This document shows positions 8,108-15,742 of a stretch of DNA of 25,764 nt, piece after piece (within the stretch, counting starts at the first letter, position 1; each line of letters starts with the position of its first letter). The stretch is taken from NCBI GenBank assembly GCA_002361235.1, contig DESI01000067.1, positions 1-25,764 of the forward strand. Direction: 5' to 3'. Position numbers and translations under genes: made by a program. This DNA is from Porphyromonadaceae bacterium UBA3318. Lineage in GTDB: Bacteria; Bacteroidota; Bacteroidia; Bacteroidales; Muribaculaceae. The notes beneath the pieces were generated by a model. That model did not search any database and was not told the DNA's origin. It saw only the letters and a list, made by a program, of their open reading frames with translations.

Positions 8108-8115
8108 CAAAATTA
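8108..8115 (-). promoter_or_regulatory. Putative -7 element for the permease gene
   Basis: It reads TAATTTTG on the minus strand and lies 8 bases before the ATG at 8099, implying an almost leaderless transcript. It is divergent from the gcv promoter 19 bases away. No clear -33 box is seen. Confidence 0.4.
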
Positions 8116-8133
8116 CAAAAATTGTCGGAATTA

Positions 8134-8165
8134 TTTGGAAAGAACACCGCCAAATATTAATTTTG
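8134..8165 (+). promoter_or_regulatory. Promoter of the glycine cleavage operon
   Basis: TTTG at 8134-8137 and TAATTTTG at 8158-8165 are separated by exactly 20 bases, an ideal Bacteroidota sigma-ABfr promoter. Transcription should begin near 8171, leaving a leader of about 80 bases before gcvT. Confidence 0.75.
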
Positions 8166-8174
8166 TTTGGAACT

Positions 8175-8213
8175 ATATTAGATAATAGATATCAATGAAT
8201 AGATATTAGATAA
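8175..8213 (+). repeat. Direct repeats in the gcv leader
   Basis: The 11-mer ATATTAGATAA occurs at 8175-8185 and 8203-8213, a 28-base period. The pair begins a few bases after the predicted transcription start. It could be an operator or simply AT-rich redundancy. No glycine riboswitch fold is recognisable here. Confidence 0.6.
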
Positions 8214-8253
8214 ATAGAACCTTAAACCCAATACGAAAAACAGAACGACAAGG

Positions 8254-9348
8254 ATGGAAGAAGAAATCAAAACGACGTGTCTGCACGACCGTCACGTAAA
8301 GCTTGGGGCGCTGATGTCGCCGTTTGCCGGCTACGACATGCCGATACAATACAAGGGAATCACCGAGGAACACAACGCCGTGCGTCATGAGGTGGGCGTG
8401 TTCGACGTCAGCCACATGGGCGAGGTGCGCGTCAAGGGACCCGAAGCCGAGAAATATGTGAACCATATATTTGTAAACGACGTGACCGGCGCACACGACG
8501 GCCAGATATTCTACGGAATGATGTGCTACGACAACGGCGGCACGGTCGACGACCTGCTGGTATATAAGGTGTCGGACACGGAATTCTTCCTGGTGATCAA
8601 CGCCGCCAACATCGACAAGGACGTGGCATGGATCAAGGAGCACACCGATGGCTTCGACGTGACGGTAGAGGATGAAAGCCCGATATACGGCGAGGTGGCC
8701 GTGCAGGGACCCAAGGCCGAGGAGGCTGTGGAGAAACTGCTTGGCCTTTCGGTATCCGATCTGAAGTTCTATACGTTCAAGACCATCGAGACCGAGGGCG
8801 AGACCATCATCGTGAGCCGCACAGGCTACACAGGCGAGGATGGCTTCGAGATTTACGGCAGCCACGCATACACACAGCGTGTATGGGACAAGCTGATGGC
8901 CGGAGGCGTGGAGCCTTGCGGACTGGGATGCCGCGACACGCTGCGTTTCGAGGTGGGTCTGCCACTGTACGGCGACGAACTCAGCGCCGACATCACTCCG
9001 CTGGAAGCCAGCCTGAGCATGTTCGTGAAGTTGGACAAACCGGAATTCATCGGCAAGGAGGCTCTGGCCGCGCAGAAGGCCGAGGGCGTGAAGCGCCGCA
9101 TCGTCGGTCTGGAACTGGACGGCAACGCCATTCCGCGTCACGGTTATCCCGTGGAGGTAGACGGTCAGGTGGCAGGTGAGGTTACGACCGGTTACCGCAG
9201 CATCTCCACAGGCAAATCGGTGGCAATGGCCATGATCCAGAAGCCCTACGACAAACTGGGTACCCGCGTGGAAGTGCGCATACGTAAGAAGACTTTCCCC
9301 GCAACGGTGGTCAAGAAACGCTTCTACGACAAGAACTATAAGAAGTGA
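8254..9348 (+). CDS. gcvT: Aminomethyltransferase (glycine cleavage T protein)
   Basis: A 364-residue T protein, the normal length, which transfers the methylene group from the aminomethyl-lipoyl arm of GcvH to tetrahydrofolate and releases ammonia. The family text is continuous: LGALMSPFAGYDMPIQY at the N-terminus, GVFDVSHMGE (residues about 48-57), GGTVDDLLVYKV, NAANIDKD, SRTGYTGEDGFEIYG, CRDTLRFEVGLPLYGDEL, and the C-terminal barrel with GYRSISTGKSVAMAMI. It is the first gene of the gcvT-H-PA-PB-lpdA cluster, downstream of a consensus promoter. A 318-base spacer with a MITE-like insertion separates it from gcvH, so polarity on the rest of the operon is possible. Confidence 0.97.
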   Translation: MEEEIKTTCLHDRHVKLGALMSPFAGYDMPIQYKGITEEHNAVRHEVGVFDVSHMGEVRVKGPEAEKYVNHIFVNDVTGAHDGQIFYGMMCYDNGGTVDDLLVYKVSDTEFFLVINAANIDKDVAWIKEHTDGFDVTVEDESPIYGEVAVQGPKAEEAVEKLLGLSVSDLKFYTFKTIETEGETIIVSRTGYTGEDGFEIYGSHAYTQRVWDKLMAGGVEPCGLGCRDTLRFEVGLPLYGDELSADITPLEASLSMFVKLDKPEFIGKEALAAQKAEGVKRRIVGLELDGNAIPRHGYPVEVDGQVAGEVTTGYRSISTGKSVAMAMIQKPYDKLGTRVEVRIRKKTFPATVVKKRFYDKNYKK

Positions 9349-9367
9349 AAAAAGTTGAAAAGTTGAG

Positions 9368-9421
9368 AAAGTTAAGAGAATGCCATAGCTTTTAAGATGA
9401 CATCACAATTATCTTAACTTT
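9368..9421 (+). other. Inverted repeat downstream of gcvT, possible weak terminator
   Basis: AAAGTTAAGA (9368-9377) pairs perfectly with TCTTAACTTT (9412-9421) around a 34-base loop. The left part belongs to an A-rich AGTTGA/AGTTAAG repeat starting at 9353. The structure could be a weak terminator or a remnant flanking the inserted element. Confidence 0.4.
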
Positions 9422-9423
9422 TT

Positions 9424-9608
9424 AGAAACTGTTTAAATTTATTTTCAATGGATTTTGAGAAGATTTTTGAGATGTTTTCGCAAGTTGAGAAAGGAGAAAC
9501 CTTTCGGTTACGACTGCCGAGACTTGGCGAAAACAGCCAAAAAGATTCTTAAAAGCCATTGAAAGAATCCATATAAAAAATTATTCGTAATAAATTTAAA
9601 CAGTTTCT
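9424..9608. mobile_element. MITE-like element between gcvT and gcvH
   Basis: This 185-bp element carries no gene. The ends are a perfect 20-bp terminal inverted repeat, AGAAACTGTTTAAATTTATT at 9424-9443, with its complement at 9589-9608. Directly inside is a second imperfect inverted repeat of about 38 bases (9443-9482 region against 9530-9564), so the whole element can fold into a long hairpin. If the outermost A/T is excluded, the trinucleotide TTA flanks both ends (9422-9424 and 9608-9610), a possible target-site duplication. These traits are typical of a non-autonomous miniature transposable element; no transposase is present in the window. Confidence 0.7.
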
Positions 9609-9666
9609 TAAACTCTGTAAACTTTTTCAACTATTACTAATGATAATCAAATAAAACAACACAGAT

Positions 9667-10047
9667 ATGAGCACAGTAAAAGAGAACGTAAAGTATGCCG
9701 AGAGCCACGAATGGGTAATGGTGGAAGGTGAGATCGCAACCATCGGAATCTCCGACTACGCACAGCACGCCTTAGGCGACATCGTATATGTCGACCTTCC
9801 CGAGGAGGGTGACGAGGTAGAGGCCGGCGAGACTTTCGGCGCCGTAGAGAGCGTAAAGGCTGCCAGCGACCTGATCAGCCCCGTCAGTGGCGAGGTTGTG
9901 GAGGTTAACAGCGAGCTGGAGGATGCTCCCGAGCTGATCAACAAGGATGCTTTCGGCACATGGATGATCAAGGTGAAGCTGAGCGATTCTTCCGAACTTG
10001 ACGCTCTGCTGGACGCTGCCGCTTACGCCAAGATCTGCGAGGAGTAA
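9667..10047 (+). CDS. gcvH: Glycine cleavage system H protein
   Basis: A 126-residue lipoyl carrier protein, the normal length, which shuttles the aminomethyl group from P to T protein and is reoxidised by L protein. The lipoylation site is K64 in AVESVKAASDL, exactly as in the family. The N-terminal KYAESHEWV and the hammerhead fold segments (GISDYAQHALGDIVYVDLPEEG) are intact. The C-terminal part (LINKDAFGTWMIKVKL) is also canonical. It lies 50 bases upstream of gcvPA and is presumably cotranscribed with it. I see no strong promoter in the 58 bases between the MITE-like element and the start. Confidence 0.97.
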   Translation: MSTVKENVKYAESHEWVMVEGEIATIGISDYAQHALGDIVYVDLPEEGDEVEAGETFGAVESVKAASDLISPVSGEVVEVNSELEDAPELINKDAFGTWMIKVKLSDSSELDALLDAAAYAKICEE

Positions 10048-10097
10048 TTCACGGCACACTCCATATATAATATCGACGCATTCTAAATAAGGAAGCG

Positions 10098-11420
10098 ATG
10101 AGCAACAGATATATCCCGCACACAGACGCGGACAAGGCCCGGATGCTGGAGCGCATAGGCGTGGGCAGTGTCGACGAGCTGTACAACGACGTGCCGCAGC
10201 AGGTAGTGTTCCGTGGCGAATACGACCTGCCCGAAGGAATGTCCGAGCCTGAGCTTCGCGAATGGTTCGCGAAGTTGGGCGCAGCCAACAACGTATTGAA
10301 GGTGTTCGGCGGCAACGGAGCCTACGACCACTACAGTCCCTCGGTGATATCCCACCTGCTGGAGCGCAGCGAGTTCTATACGGCCTATACGCCCTATCAG
10401 CCTGAGATCTCGCAGGGTACGCTGCAATATATATTCGAGTATCAGTCCATGATCTCGGAACTGACCGGCATGGAGTCGGCCAACGCCTCGATGTACGACG
10501 GCGCCACGGCAGCCGCCGAGTCGATGTTCATGATGGTGGCGTCGGCACGCAAGAAGAACCGCGTGCTTGTGTCGGCCACTCTGCTGCCGCAGGTGCGCCG
10601 CGTCATTGCCACATACATGAAGTTCCACGGCGTGGAGCTGACCGAGCTTCCCGCCAAGGACGGCGTCACCGATTTCGGCGTCCTTGATGCAGAACTGGCC
10701 AAGGGCGACGTGGCCGGAGTGATGGTGCCATCCGTCAACCGCTACGGTATAGTCGAGGATCTGACCGGCGTTGCCGACAGGATTCGTGCCGCCAAGGGCG
10801 CTTTGGCCGTATACTGCGACCCATCCGCTCTCGCAGTGCTTAAGACCCCCGGCGAATGGGATGCCGACATCGCATGCGGAGACGGCCAGACATTGGGTAT
10901 GCCGCTGCAGTTCGGAGGCCCGTACTTAGGCTTCATAGCTTGCCGCAAGGATATGCTGCGCAAGATGCCGGGCCGCGTCGTAGGGGCTACTGTCGATCGC
11001 GACGGCAAGCGTTGCTACGTACTGACGCTTCAGGCGCGCGAACAGCATATACGCCGTCAGAAGGCCACAAGTAACATCTGCTCAAACCAGAGCCTTATGG
11101 CACTTTACGCCACCGTTTACGTGGCGCTTATGGGTCCTGAAGGGCTGAAGGAGGTGAACAGGCTGAGCTGTGACGGCGCGCACTATCTGTACAATCAGCT
11201 GCTGGCCACGGGCAAGTTCCACGCAGTTTACGACAAGCCTTTCCTGAAGGAATTCGTGGTTAAGACCGACCTGGATGTGAAGCGCGTCAACAGGTATCTG
11301 GCCGACCACGGCTATATGGGAGGCGTGGAAATCGAGCCGGGCGTGCTGGAGTTCGCCGTGACCGAGAAGCGCACTAAGGAAGAAATAGACACATTGGTGA
11401 AGTTAATGTTGGAGGCATAA
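10098..11420 (+). CDS. gcvPA: Glycine dehydrogenase (decarboxylating) subunit 1
   Basis: A 440-residue alpha subunit of the split P protein, which with GcvPB decarboxylates glycine and loads the remaining aminomethyl group on GcvH. Typical text is YIPHTDADKARMLERIGV at the start, GGNGAYDHYSPSVI, FYTAYTPYQPEISQGTLQYIFEYQ (read in two parts), and the later SNICSNQSLMAL. This is the two-subunit (PA/PB) organisation, as opposed to the single 950-residue GcvP of many proteobacteria. An AAGGAAG sequence 5 bases before the ATG may serve as ribosome-binding site. GcvPB follows after 14 bases. Confidence 0.96.
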   Translation: MSNRYIPHTDADKARMLERIGVGSVDELYNDVPQQVVFRGEYDLPEGMSEPELREWFAKLGAANNVLKVFGGNGAYDHYSPSVISHLLERSEFYTAYTPYQPEISQGTLQYIFEYQSMISELTGMESANASMYDGATAAAESMFMMVASARKKNRVLVSATLLPQVRRVIATYMKFHGVELTELPAKDGVTDFGVLDAELAKGDVAGVMVPSVNRYGIVEDLTGVADRIRAAKGALAVYCDPSALAVLKTPGEWDADIACGDGQTLGMPLQFGGPYLGFIACRKDMLRKMPGRVVGATVDRDGKRCYVLTLQAREQHIRRQKATSNICSNQSLMALYATVYVALMGPEGLKEVNRLSCDGAHYLYNQLLATGKFHAVYDKPFLKEFVVKTDLDVKRVNRYLADHGYMGGVEIEPGVLEFAVTEKRTKEEIDTLVKLMLEA

Positions 11421-11427
11421 AAGGAGG
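11421..11427 (+). promoter_or_regulatory. Strong Shine-Dalgarno site of gcvPB
   Basis: AAGGAGG lies 7 bases before the gcvPB ATG, directly after the gcvPA stop codon. Such perfect anti-16S complementarity is uncommon in Bacteroidota and may help balance the two P-protein subunits. Confidence 0.7.
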
Positions 11428-11434
11428 CTGAGAA

Positions 11435-12907
11435 ATGAAGGAATACGACAAACTTATATTCGAGATTTCGCGGCCCGGCCGCAAGGGCTACGAACTGCCG
11501 GCCGACCGGTATGCCACTGACGGACTGGGCGCCATCCCGGCGTCTCTGCGCCGCGACGAGCCTCTGGATCTGCCCGAGGTCAGCGAGCTGGATGTGGTAA
11601 GACACTACACCAATCTGTCGAACAAGAATTTCGGTGTCGACACCGGTTTCTATCCGTTGGGCAGCTGCACCATGAAGTATAACCCGAAGATCAACGAGGA
11701 GCTGGCATCGATGCGCGAGTTCAGCGGTCTGCACCCGTTGCAGCCGGCCGAGACCGCGCAGGGAGCGCTGGAACTCTACTGGAACCTGCAGCGCGCGCTG
11801 TCGTCGCTGGCCGGTCTGGAGGAATTCACGCTCAATCCTTACGCCGGCGCACACGGCGAGCTGACGGGTCTGATGGTGATGCGCCGCTACCACGAGCTGC
11901 GCGGCGACGACAAGCGCACCAAGGTGATTGTGCCCGACACCGCCCACGGCACCAACCCCGCGTCGGCAATGGTGGCCGGCCTGGAGGTGGTTGAGGTGAA
12001 GTCTAAGCCCAACGGCAGCATCGACGTGGAGGATCTGAAGCCTCTGCTGGACGATACCGTGGCCGGAATCATGATGACCAACCCCAACACCTTGGGTATG
12101 TTCGAGACCGAGATAATGGAGATAGCCGAGCTGGTGCACAAGGCCGGCGGACTGCTCTATTACGACGGAGCGAACTTCAACCCGCTGTTGGGCAAGGTTC
12201 GTCCCGGCGACATGGGCTTCGACATAATGCACATCAACCTGCATAAGACGTTCTCGACACCTCACGGCGGCGGCGGTCCCGGTTCGGGTCCCGTAGGCGT
12301 GGCCAGGAACTTGGTTGACCTGCTGCCCATGCCCCGCGTGGTGAAGAACGAGGACGGTACGTTCGGCGTGCTGACCGACGGCGACAAGTCACTGGGCAGC
12401 GTGTCCACATTCTTCGGAAACTTCGGCGTCATGATGAAGGCTTACGCCTACATTCTGAGCCTCGGCCGCGACAATATCAAGGAAGTGGGTCCGATGGCCG
12501 TGCTGAACGCCAACTATATCAAGGAGAGTCTGAAGGACCTGTACAAACTTCCCATCGAGGGACACTGCAAGCATGAGTTCGTGTTCGACGGCCTGGCCGA
12601 TAAGAGCACGGGCGTAACCACGCTGAACGTGGCCAAGCGACTGCTCGACTATGGATTCCATGCTCCGACCATCTATTTCCCGCTGCTGTTCCACGAGTCG
12701 ATGATGATAGAGCCGACCGAGACCGAGAGTCTGGAGACGCTTGACGAGTTCATCGACGTGATGCGCAAGGTGGCAATCGAGGCTGCCGAGGATCCCGAGA
12801 GTGTCAAGAACGCTCCGCTCACCACACCGATCTCGCATCCCGACGAGACGACGGCCGCCAAGAAGCCGATACTTTCGTACAAGCAGATGTGTGAGGCCAA
12901 CAATTGA
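11435..12907 (+). CDS. gcvPB: Glycine dehydrogenase (decarboxylating) subunit 2
   Basis: A 490-residue PLP-binding subunit of the split P protein. The cofactor lysine is K271 in INLHKTFSTPHGGGGPGSG, and the preceding YYDGANFNPLLG and VPDTAHGTNPASA motifs are canonical. The N-terminus (LIFEISRPGRKGYELP) and GSCTMKYNPKINE match bacterial GcvPB. The C-terminus ends shortly after a Thr/Pro-rich segment (NAPLTTPISHPDE), as usual for the family. It follows gcvPA with a strong ribosome-binding site, which is consistent with the 1:1 heterotetramer. A stable hairpin lies just downstream, before lpdA. Confidence 0.96.
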   Translation: MKEYDKLIFEISRPGRKGYELPADRYATDGLGAIPASLRRDEPLDLPEVSELDVVRHYTNLSNKNFGVDTGFYPLGSCTMKYNPKINEELASMREFSGLHPLQPAETAQGALELYWNLQRALSSLAGLEEFTLNPYAGAHGELTGLMVMRRYHELRGDDKRTKVIVPDTAHGTNPASAMVAGLEVVEVKSKPNGSIDVEDLKPLLDDTVAGIMMTNPNTLGMFETEIMEIAELVHKAGGLLYYDGANFNPLLGKVRPGDMGFDIMHINLHKTFSTPHGGGGPGSGPVGVARNLVDLLPMPRVVKNEDGTFGVLTDGDKSLGSVSTFFGNFGVMMKAYAYILSLGRDNIKEVGPMAVLNANYIKESLKDLYKLPIEGHCKHEFVFDGLADKSTGVTTLNVAKRLLDYGFHAPTIYFPLLFHESMMIEPTETESLETLDEFIDVMRKVAIEAAEDPESVKNAPLTTPISHPDETTAAKKPILSYKQMCEANN

Positions 12908-12924
12908 ACTTGTTAAAACTTAGT

Positions 12925-12968
12925 TAATAATATGAGATAAGGCCCCCAAGCCTTATCTCATATTGTTA
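12925..12968 (+). terminator. Hairpin between gcvPB and lpdA
   Basis: A perfect 15-bp stem (12929-12943 with 12950-12964) has the loop CCCCAA. In RNA it extends by a G-U pair and three further pairs to 12925/12968. Only a weak U-rich stretch follows (TAATTT). It may terminate part of the transcript before lpdA or protect the upstream mRNA end. Confidence 0.65.
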
Positions 12969-12992
12969 TAATTTCAAAGATAGGAATTACTT

Positions 12993-14342
12993 ATGCATAG
13001 CGATTTGATAATAATCGGGGCCGGTCCCGGAGGATACGAGACGGCGCTGTCGGCGGCGGCACAGGGTCTGAGCGTCACGTTGGTGAACGGTGACAGACTG
13101 GGTGGTACGTGTCTGAACGAGGGGTGCATTCCCACCAAGTGCATGGTGAAGGATGCCGAAGTCATCACCACACTTAAGGAGTCGGTGGAATTCGCGGCCG
13201 ACAACGTGAAATTCGATGTGGATTTCAACAGGGTGGTGCAGCGCAAGGCCGCTGTGGTCGGTCAGCTGCGCAACGGCATCGAGGTGCTGCTGACCAAGGC
13301 CAAGGTGAATGTGGTGAACGGAATGGCTACGTTCAAGAACAATACCACCGTCACCGTAAACGGCGAGGACTATGACGCCGACAACATCATCATCGCCACG
13401 GGGAGCCACAGCCGTTCACTGCCGATTCCCGGCGCAGATAAGGAGTGGGTGCTGGATTCCACCAAGGCGTTGGCACTGGAATTCGTGCCGGCGGAACTGA
13501 TAGTGATAGGTGGTGGCGTGATAGGCATGGAATTCGCTTCCGTATTCGCTGCATTCGGGTCGAAGGTAACCGTAATCGAGTACATGAAGCAGATTCTGCC
13601 ACCCTTCGATTCCGACATAGCCAAGAGGCTTAAACAGACACTGTCCAAACGCGGCATCGACATCGTCACAGGCGCGGCCGTGACCAAGATAGAGGAGACC
13701 TGCGACTACCGCGTGGCCGTCACCTACGAGCAGAAAGGGAAGGAACAGACAGTGACCGGTACCAACGTGCTGATGGCTGTGGGGCGTGGTGCCAACGTGG
13801 AGGGCCTGAACCTGGACGCCGCCGGCGTGGAATGGTCGCAGCGGGGCATACCGGTAGATGAGAATTTCCGTACCAACGTGCCCAACATCTATGCCGTGGG
13901 CGACGTCAACGCTAAGATGATGCTGGCGCATGTGGCCAGTGCACAGGGCAAGCGCGCGCTGAACCATATACTCGGCAAAGCGGACAATATCAATTTCGAT
14001 GTGGTTCCTTCCGCTGTATTCACCAACCCCGAAAGCGGCATGGCCGGACTGACCGAGGAGCAGTGCAAGGCGCAGGGTATTGAGATCGAGACGGCCAAGA
14101 GCCTGTATCGCAGCAACGGCAAGGCTCTGGCAATGGGTGAGACCGACGGCATCGTGAAGCTGATATTCCGCAAGGCCGACGGTGTGCTGATAGGCGCGCA
14201 CATCATGGGTGCCGAGGCTGCGCTGTTAGCTCAGCAATGCGCCGACCTTATCGCACTGAAACAGACACGCGAACAAATCGGAGACCTGATATTCGGACAT
14301 CCCACACTGTCGGAGCTGATACTTGGCGCCGCCGAAATGTAA
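12993..14342 (+). CDS. lpdA: Dihydrolipoyl dehydrogenase (L protein)
   Basis: A 449-residue FAD/NAD disulfide oxidoreductase that reoxidises the dihydrolipoyl arm of GcvH (and possibly 2-oxoacid dehydrogenase complexes) using NAD+. Seen in order: the FAD motif GAGPGG (9-14), the redox pair C40 and C45 in GGTCLNEGCIPTK, the NAD motif GGGVIGMEFASVFAAFG, the second FAD motif YAVGDVN, and the catalytic HPTLSE near the C-terminus. It is about 20 residues shorter than the usual E3, without loss of a motif. Placed after gcvPB, it completes the glycine cleavage system. rsmG begins 9 bases downstream, so the two are probably cotranscribed. Confidence 0.95.
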   Translation: MHSDLIIIGAGPGGYETALSAAAQGLSVTLVNGDRLGGTCLNEGCIPTKCMVKDAEVITTLKESVEFAADNVKFDVDFNRVVQRKAAVVGQLRNGIEVLLTKAKVNVVNGMATFKNNTTVTVNGEDYDADNIIIATGSHSRSLPIPGADKEWVLDSTKALALEFVPAELIVIGGGVIGMEFASVFAAFGSKVTVIEYMKQILPPFDSDIAKRLKQTLSKRGIDIVTGAAVTKIEETCDYRVAVTYEQKGKEQTVTGTNVLMAVGRGANVEGLNLDAAGVEWSQRGIPVDENFRTNVPNIYAVGDVNAKMMLAHVASAQGKRALNHILGKADNINFDVVPSAVFTNPESGMAGLTEEQCKAQGIEIETAKSLYRSNGKALAMGETDGIVKLIFRKADGVLIGAHIMGAEAALLAQQCADLIALKQTREQIGDLIFGHPTLSELILGAAEM

Positions 14343-14351
14343 CTCCCGTTT

Positions 14352-14975
14352 ATGGAATTGATACATAAATATTTCCCTGACCTGAACGAACGCCAGCAGG
14401 AGCAGTTCGGCATCATGTTGCGGCTCTATCCCGAGTGGAACGAGAAGATCAACGTGATCTCGCGCAAGGACATCGAGAACCTGGAGGAACGCCACATACT
14501 GCATTCGCTGGCCATAGCCCGGTTCATAAACTTTAAGCCCGGCTCGGCTGTTCTTGACTTCGGAACCGGTGGCGGTTTCCCCGGCATCCCGTTGGCCGTG
14601 ATGTTTCCCGACACACAGTTCCTGTTAGTGGACCGTACCGGCAAGAAACTGAAGGTGGCGCAGGCCGTGGCCGAGGCGTGCGGTCTGACGAACGTTCGTT
14701 TTCAGCACGGCGACGTGGCCGAGGTGAAGGAGAAGTTCGACTTCGTGGTTAGCCGTGCGGTGATGCCGCAGCAGGACCTGCTGAAGATATGCCGTAAGAA
14801 CATATCGCGCGACCAGCGCAACGGCGTGCCCAACGGACTGATAACGCTGAAAGGTGGCGACGTGCAGGCCGAACTCGGCCCGTTGGCGCAGGTGTCGGAA
14901 CAGGTAGATCTGTCGGGATACTTCAAGGAACCCTTCTTCGAGACCAAGAAACTGCTGTACACGCCCGTGGTGTGA
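14352..14975 (+). CDS. rsmG: 16S rRNA (guanine527-N7)-methyltransferase
   Basis: A 207-residue SAM-dependent methyltransferase that makes m7G527 in the 530 loop of 16S rRNA. The SAM motif LDFGTGGGFPGIPLA (residues 68-82) is diagnostic for RsmG/GidB. Other family marks are NVISRKDIENLEERHILHS, LLVDRTGKKLKV and VSRAVMP. The length is normal. It begins 9 bases after lpdA, apparently a Bacteroidota-specific gene arrangement rather than a functional link. Loss of the enzyme elsewhere gives low-level streptomycin resistance; this copy looks intact. Confidence 0.95.
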   Translation: MELIHKYFPDLNERQQEQFGIMLRLYPEWNEKINVISRKDIENLEERHILHSLAIARFINFKPGSAVLDFGTGGGFPGIPLAVMFPDTQFLLVDRTGKKLKVAQAVAEACGLTNVRFQHGDVAEVKEKFDFVVSRAVMPQQDLLKICRKNISRDQRNGVPNGLITLKGGDVQAELGPLAQVSEQVDLSGYFKEPFFETKKLLYTPVV

Positions 14976-15007
14976 CGCACTCCCGGATTCATTTAATAAA
15001 GAATGTT

Positions 15008-15646
15008 ATGAAACTGGTTAAATTTACCTTTTCGCTGTTTGAAATCAATACATACGTGACGGTGGACACCGCTACACGCAAATGTGCCGTGATAGACCCC
15101 GGCATGATCAATGCCGAGGAGGAGGCCGCGCTGGCCAACTTCGTGAAAAAGAACAATCTTGAGGTGACGCACATCATCAATACGCACCTGCATGTGGACC
15201 ATGCCATCGGCGACAAATATGCCAGGGACCTGTTCAACGTCCCTGTTCAGGGCCATAAGGCGGACACGGTGCTGGGCGAGAGGCTACAGGAGCAGGCATG
15301 GCAGTTCGGAATGCGCGAGAAGGTGGATGCCGTTTCCATGACAAGTTATCTGGAGGACGGCGACGTGGTGAAGATAGGCGAGGGGGAACTGCATGTGCTT
15401 CACGTCCCAGGCCATTCGCCCGGCAGCATCGCCCTATATGACAAGGAGGGCGGCTACGTGATCTCGGGCGACGCGCTGTTTTACCGCAGCATAGGGCGCA
15501 CCGACCTGCCCGGAGGCGATCACGACACGCTGGTGAATGCCGTGAAGGACAAACTGCTGACCTTGCCGCCCGATACCGTGGTGTATCCCGGTCACGGTCC
15601 CGCCACCACCATAGCCGATGAGGCCAAGTTCAATCCATATCTCTAA
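15008..15646 (+). CDS. Metallo-beta-lactamase-fold hydrolase, glyoxalase-II-like
   Basis: A 212-residue MBL-fold enzyme. The start at 15008 (MKLVKFTFSLFEINTYV) is chosen over an upstream GTG that overlaps rsmG, because the family begins at this strand. The dinuclear metal site is complete: H60, H62, D64 and H65 in THLHVDHA, a later His in VPGHSPGS, Asp in ISGDALF, and the final YPGHGP. RSIGRTDLPGG is typical of the YcbL-like, glyoxalase-II-related group, which hydrolyses thioesters. It is cytosolic and lies 32 bases after rsmG. The substrate is not assignable with certainty. Confidence 0.88.
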   Translation: MKLVKFTFSLFEINTYVTVDTATRKCAVIDPGMINAEEEAALANFVKKNNLEVTHIINTHLHVDHAIGDKYARDLFNVPVQGHKADTVLGERLQEQAWQFGMREKVDAVSMTSYLEDGDVVKIGEGELHVLHVPGHSPGSIALYDKEGGYVISGDALFYRSIGRTDLPGGDHDTLVNAVKDKLLTLPPDTVVYPGHGPATTIADEAKFNPYL

Positions 15647-15660
15647 ATTTTCGGCTAATT

Positions 15661-15692
15661 TTTGTGAGTAAGGGAAAAAATAATTAACTTTG
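15661..15692 (+). promoter_or_regulatory. Promoter of the DUF3127 gene
   Basis: TTTG at 15661-15664 and TAACTTTG at 15685-15692 are spaced by 20 bases, a full match to the Bacteroidota promoter. Transcription should start near 15698. This rules out the in-frame ATG at 15692 and supports the start at 15743. Confidence 0.78.
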
Positions 15693-15742
15693 TGGGAGGT
15701 TCCGGGTCATATATCACATCGCGGAGCCCACAATATTATATT

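Noticed and set aside
8166..8253. Glycine riboswitch in the gcvT leader
   Set aside because: The leader is only about 80 bases, AT-rich and without the paired aptamer cores; only a direct repeat is visible.
9424..9608. CRISPR or tRNA origin for the structured spacer after gcvT
   Set aside because: There are only two inverted arms, no regularly spaced direct repeats, and no cloverleaf or anticodon arm.
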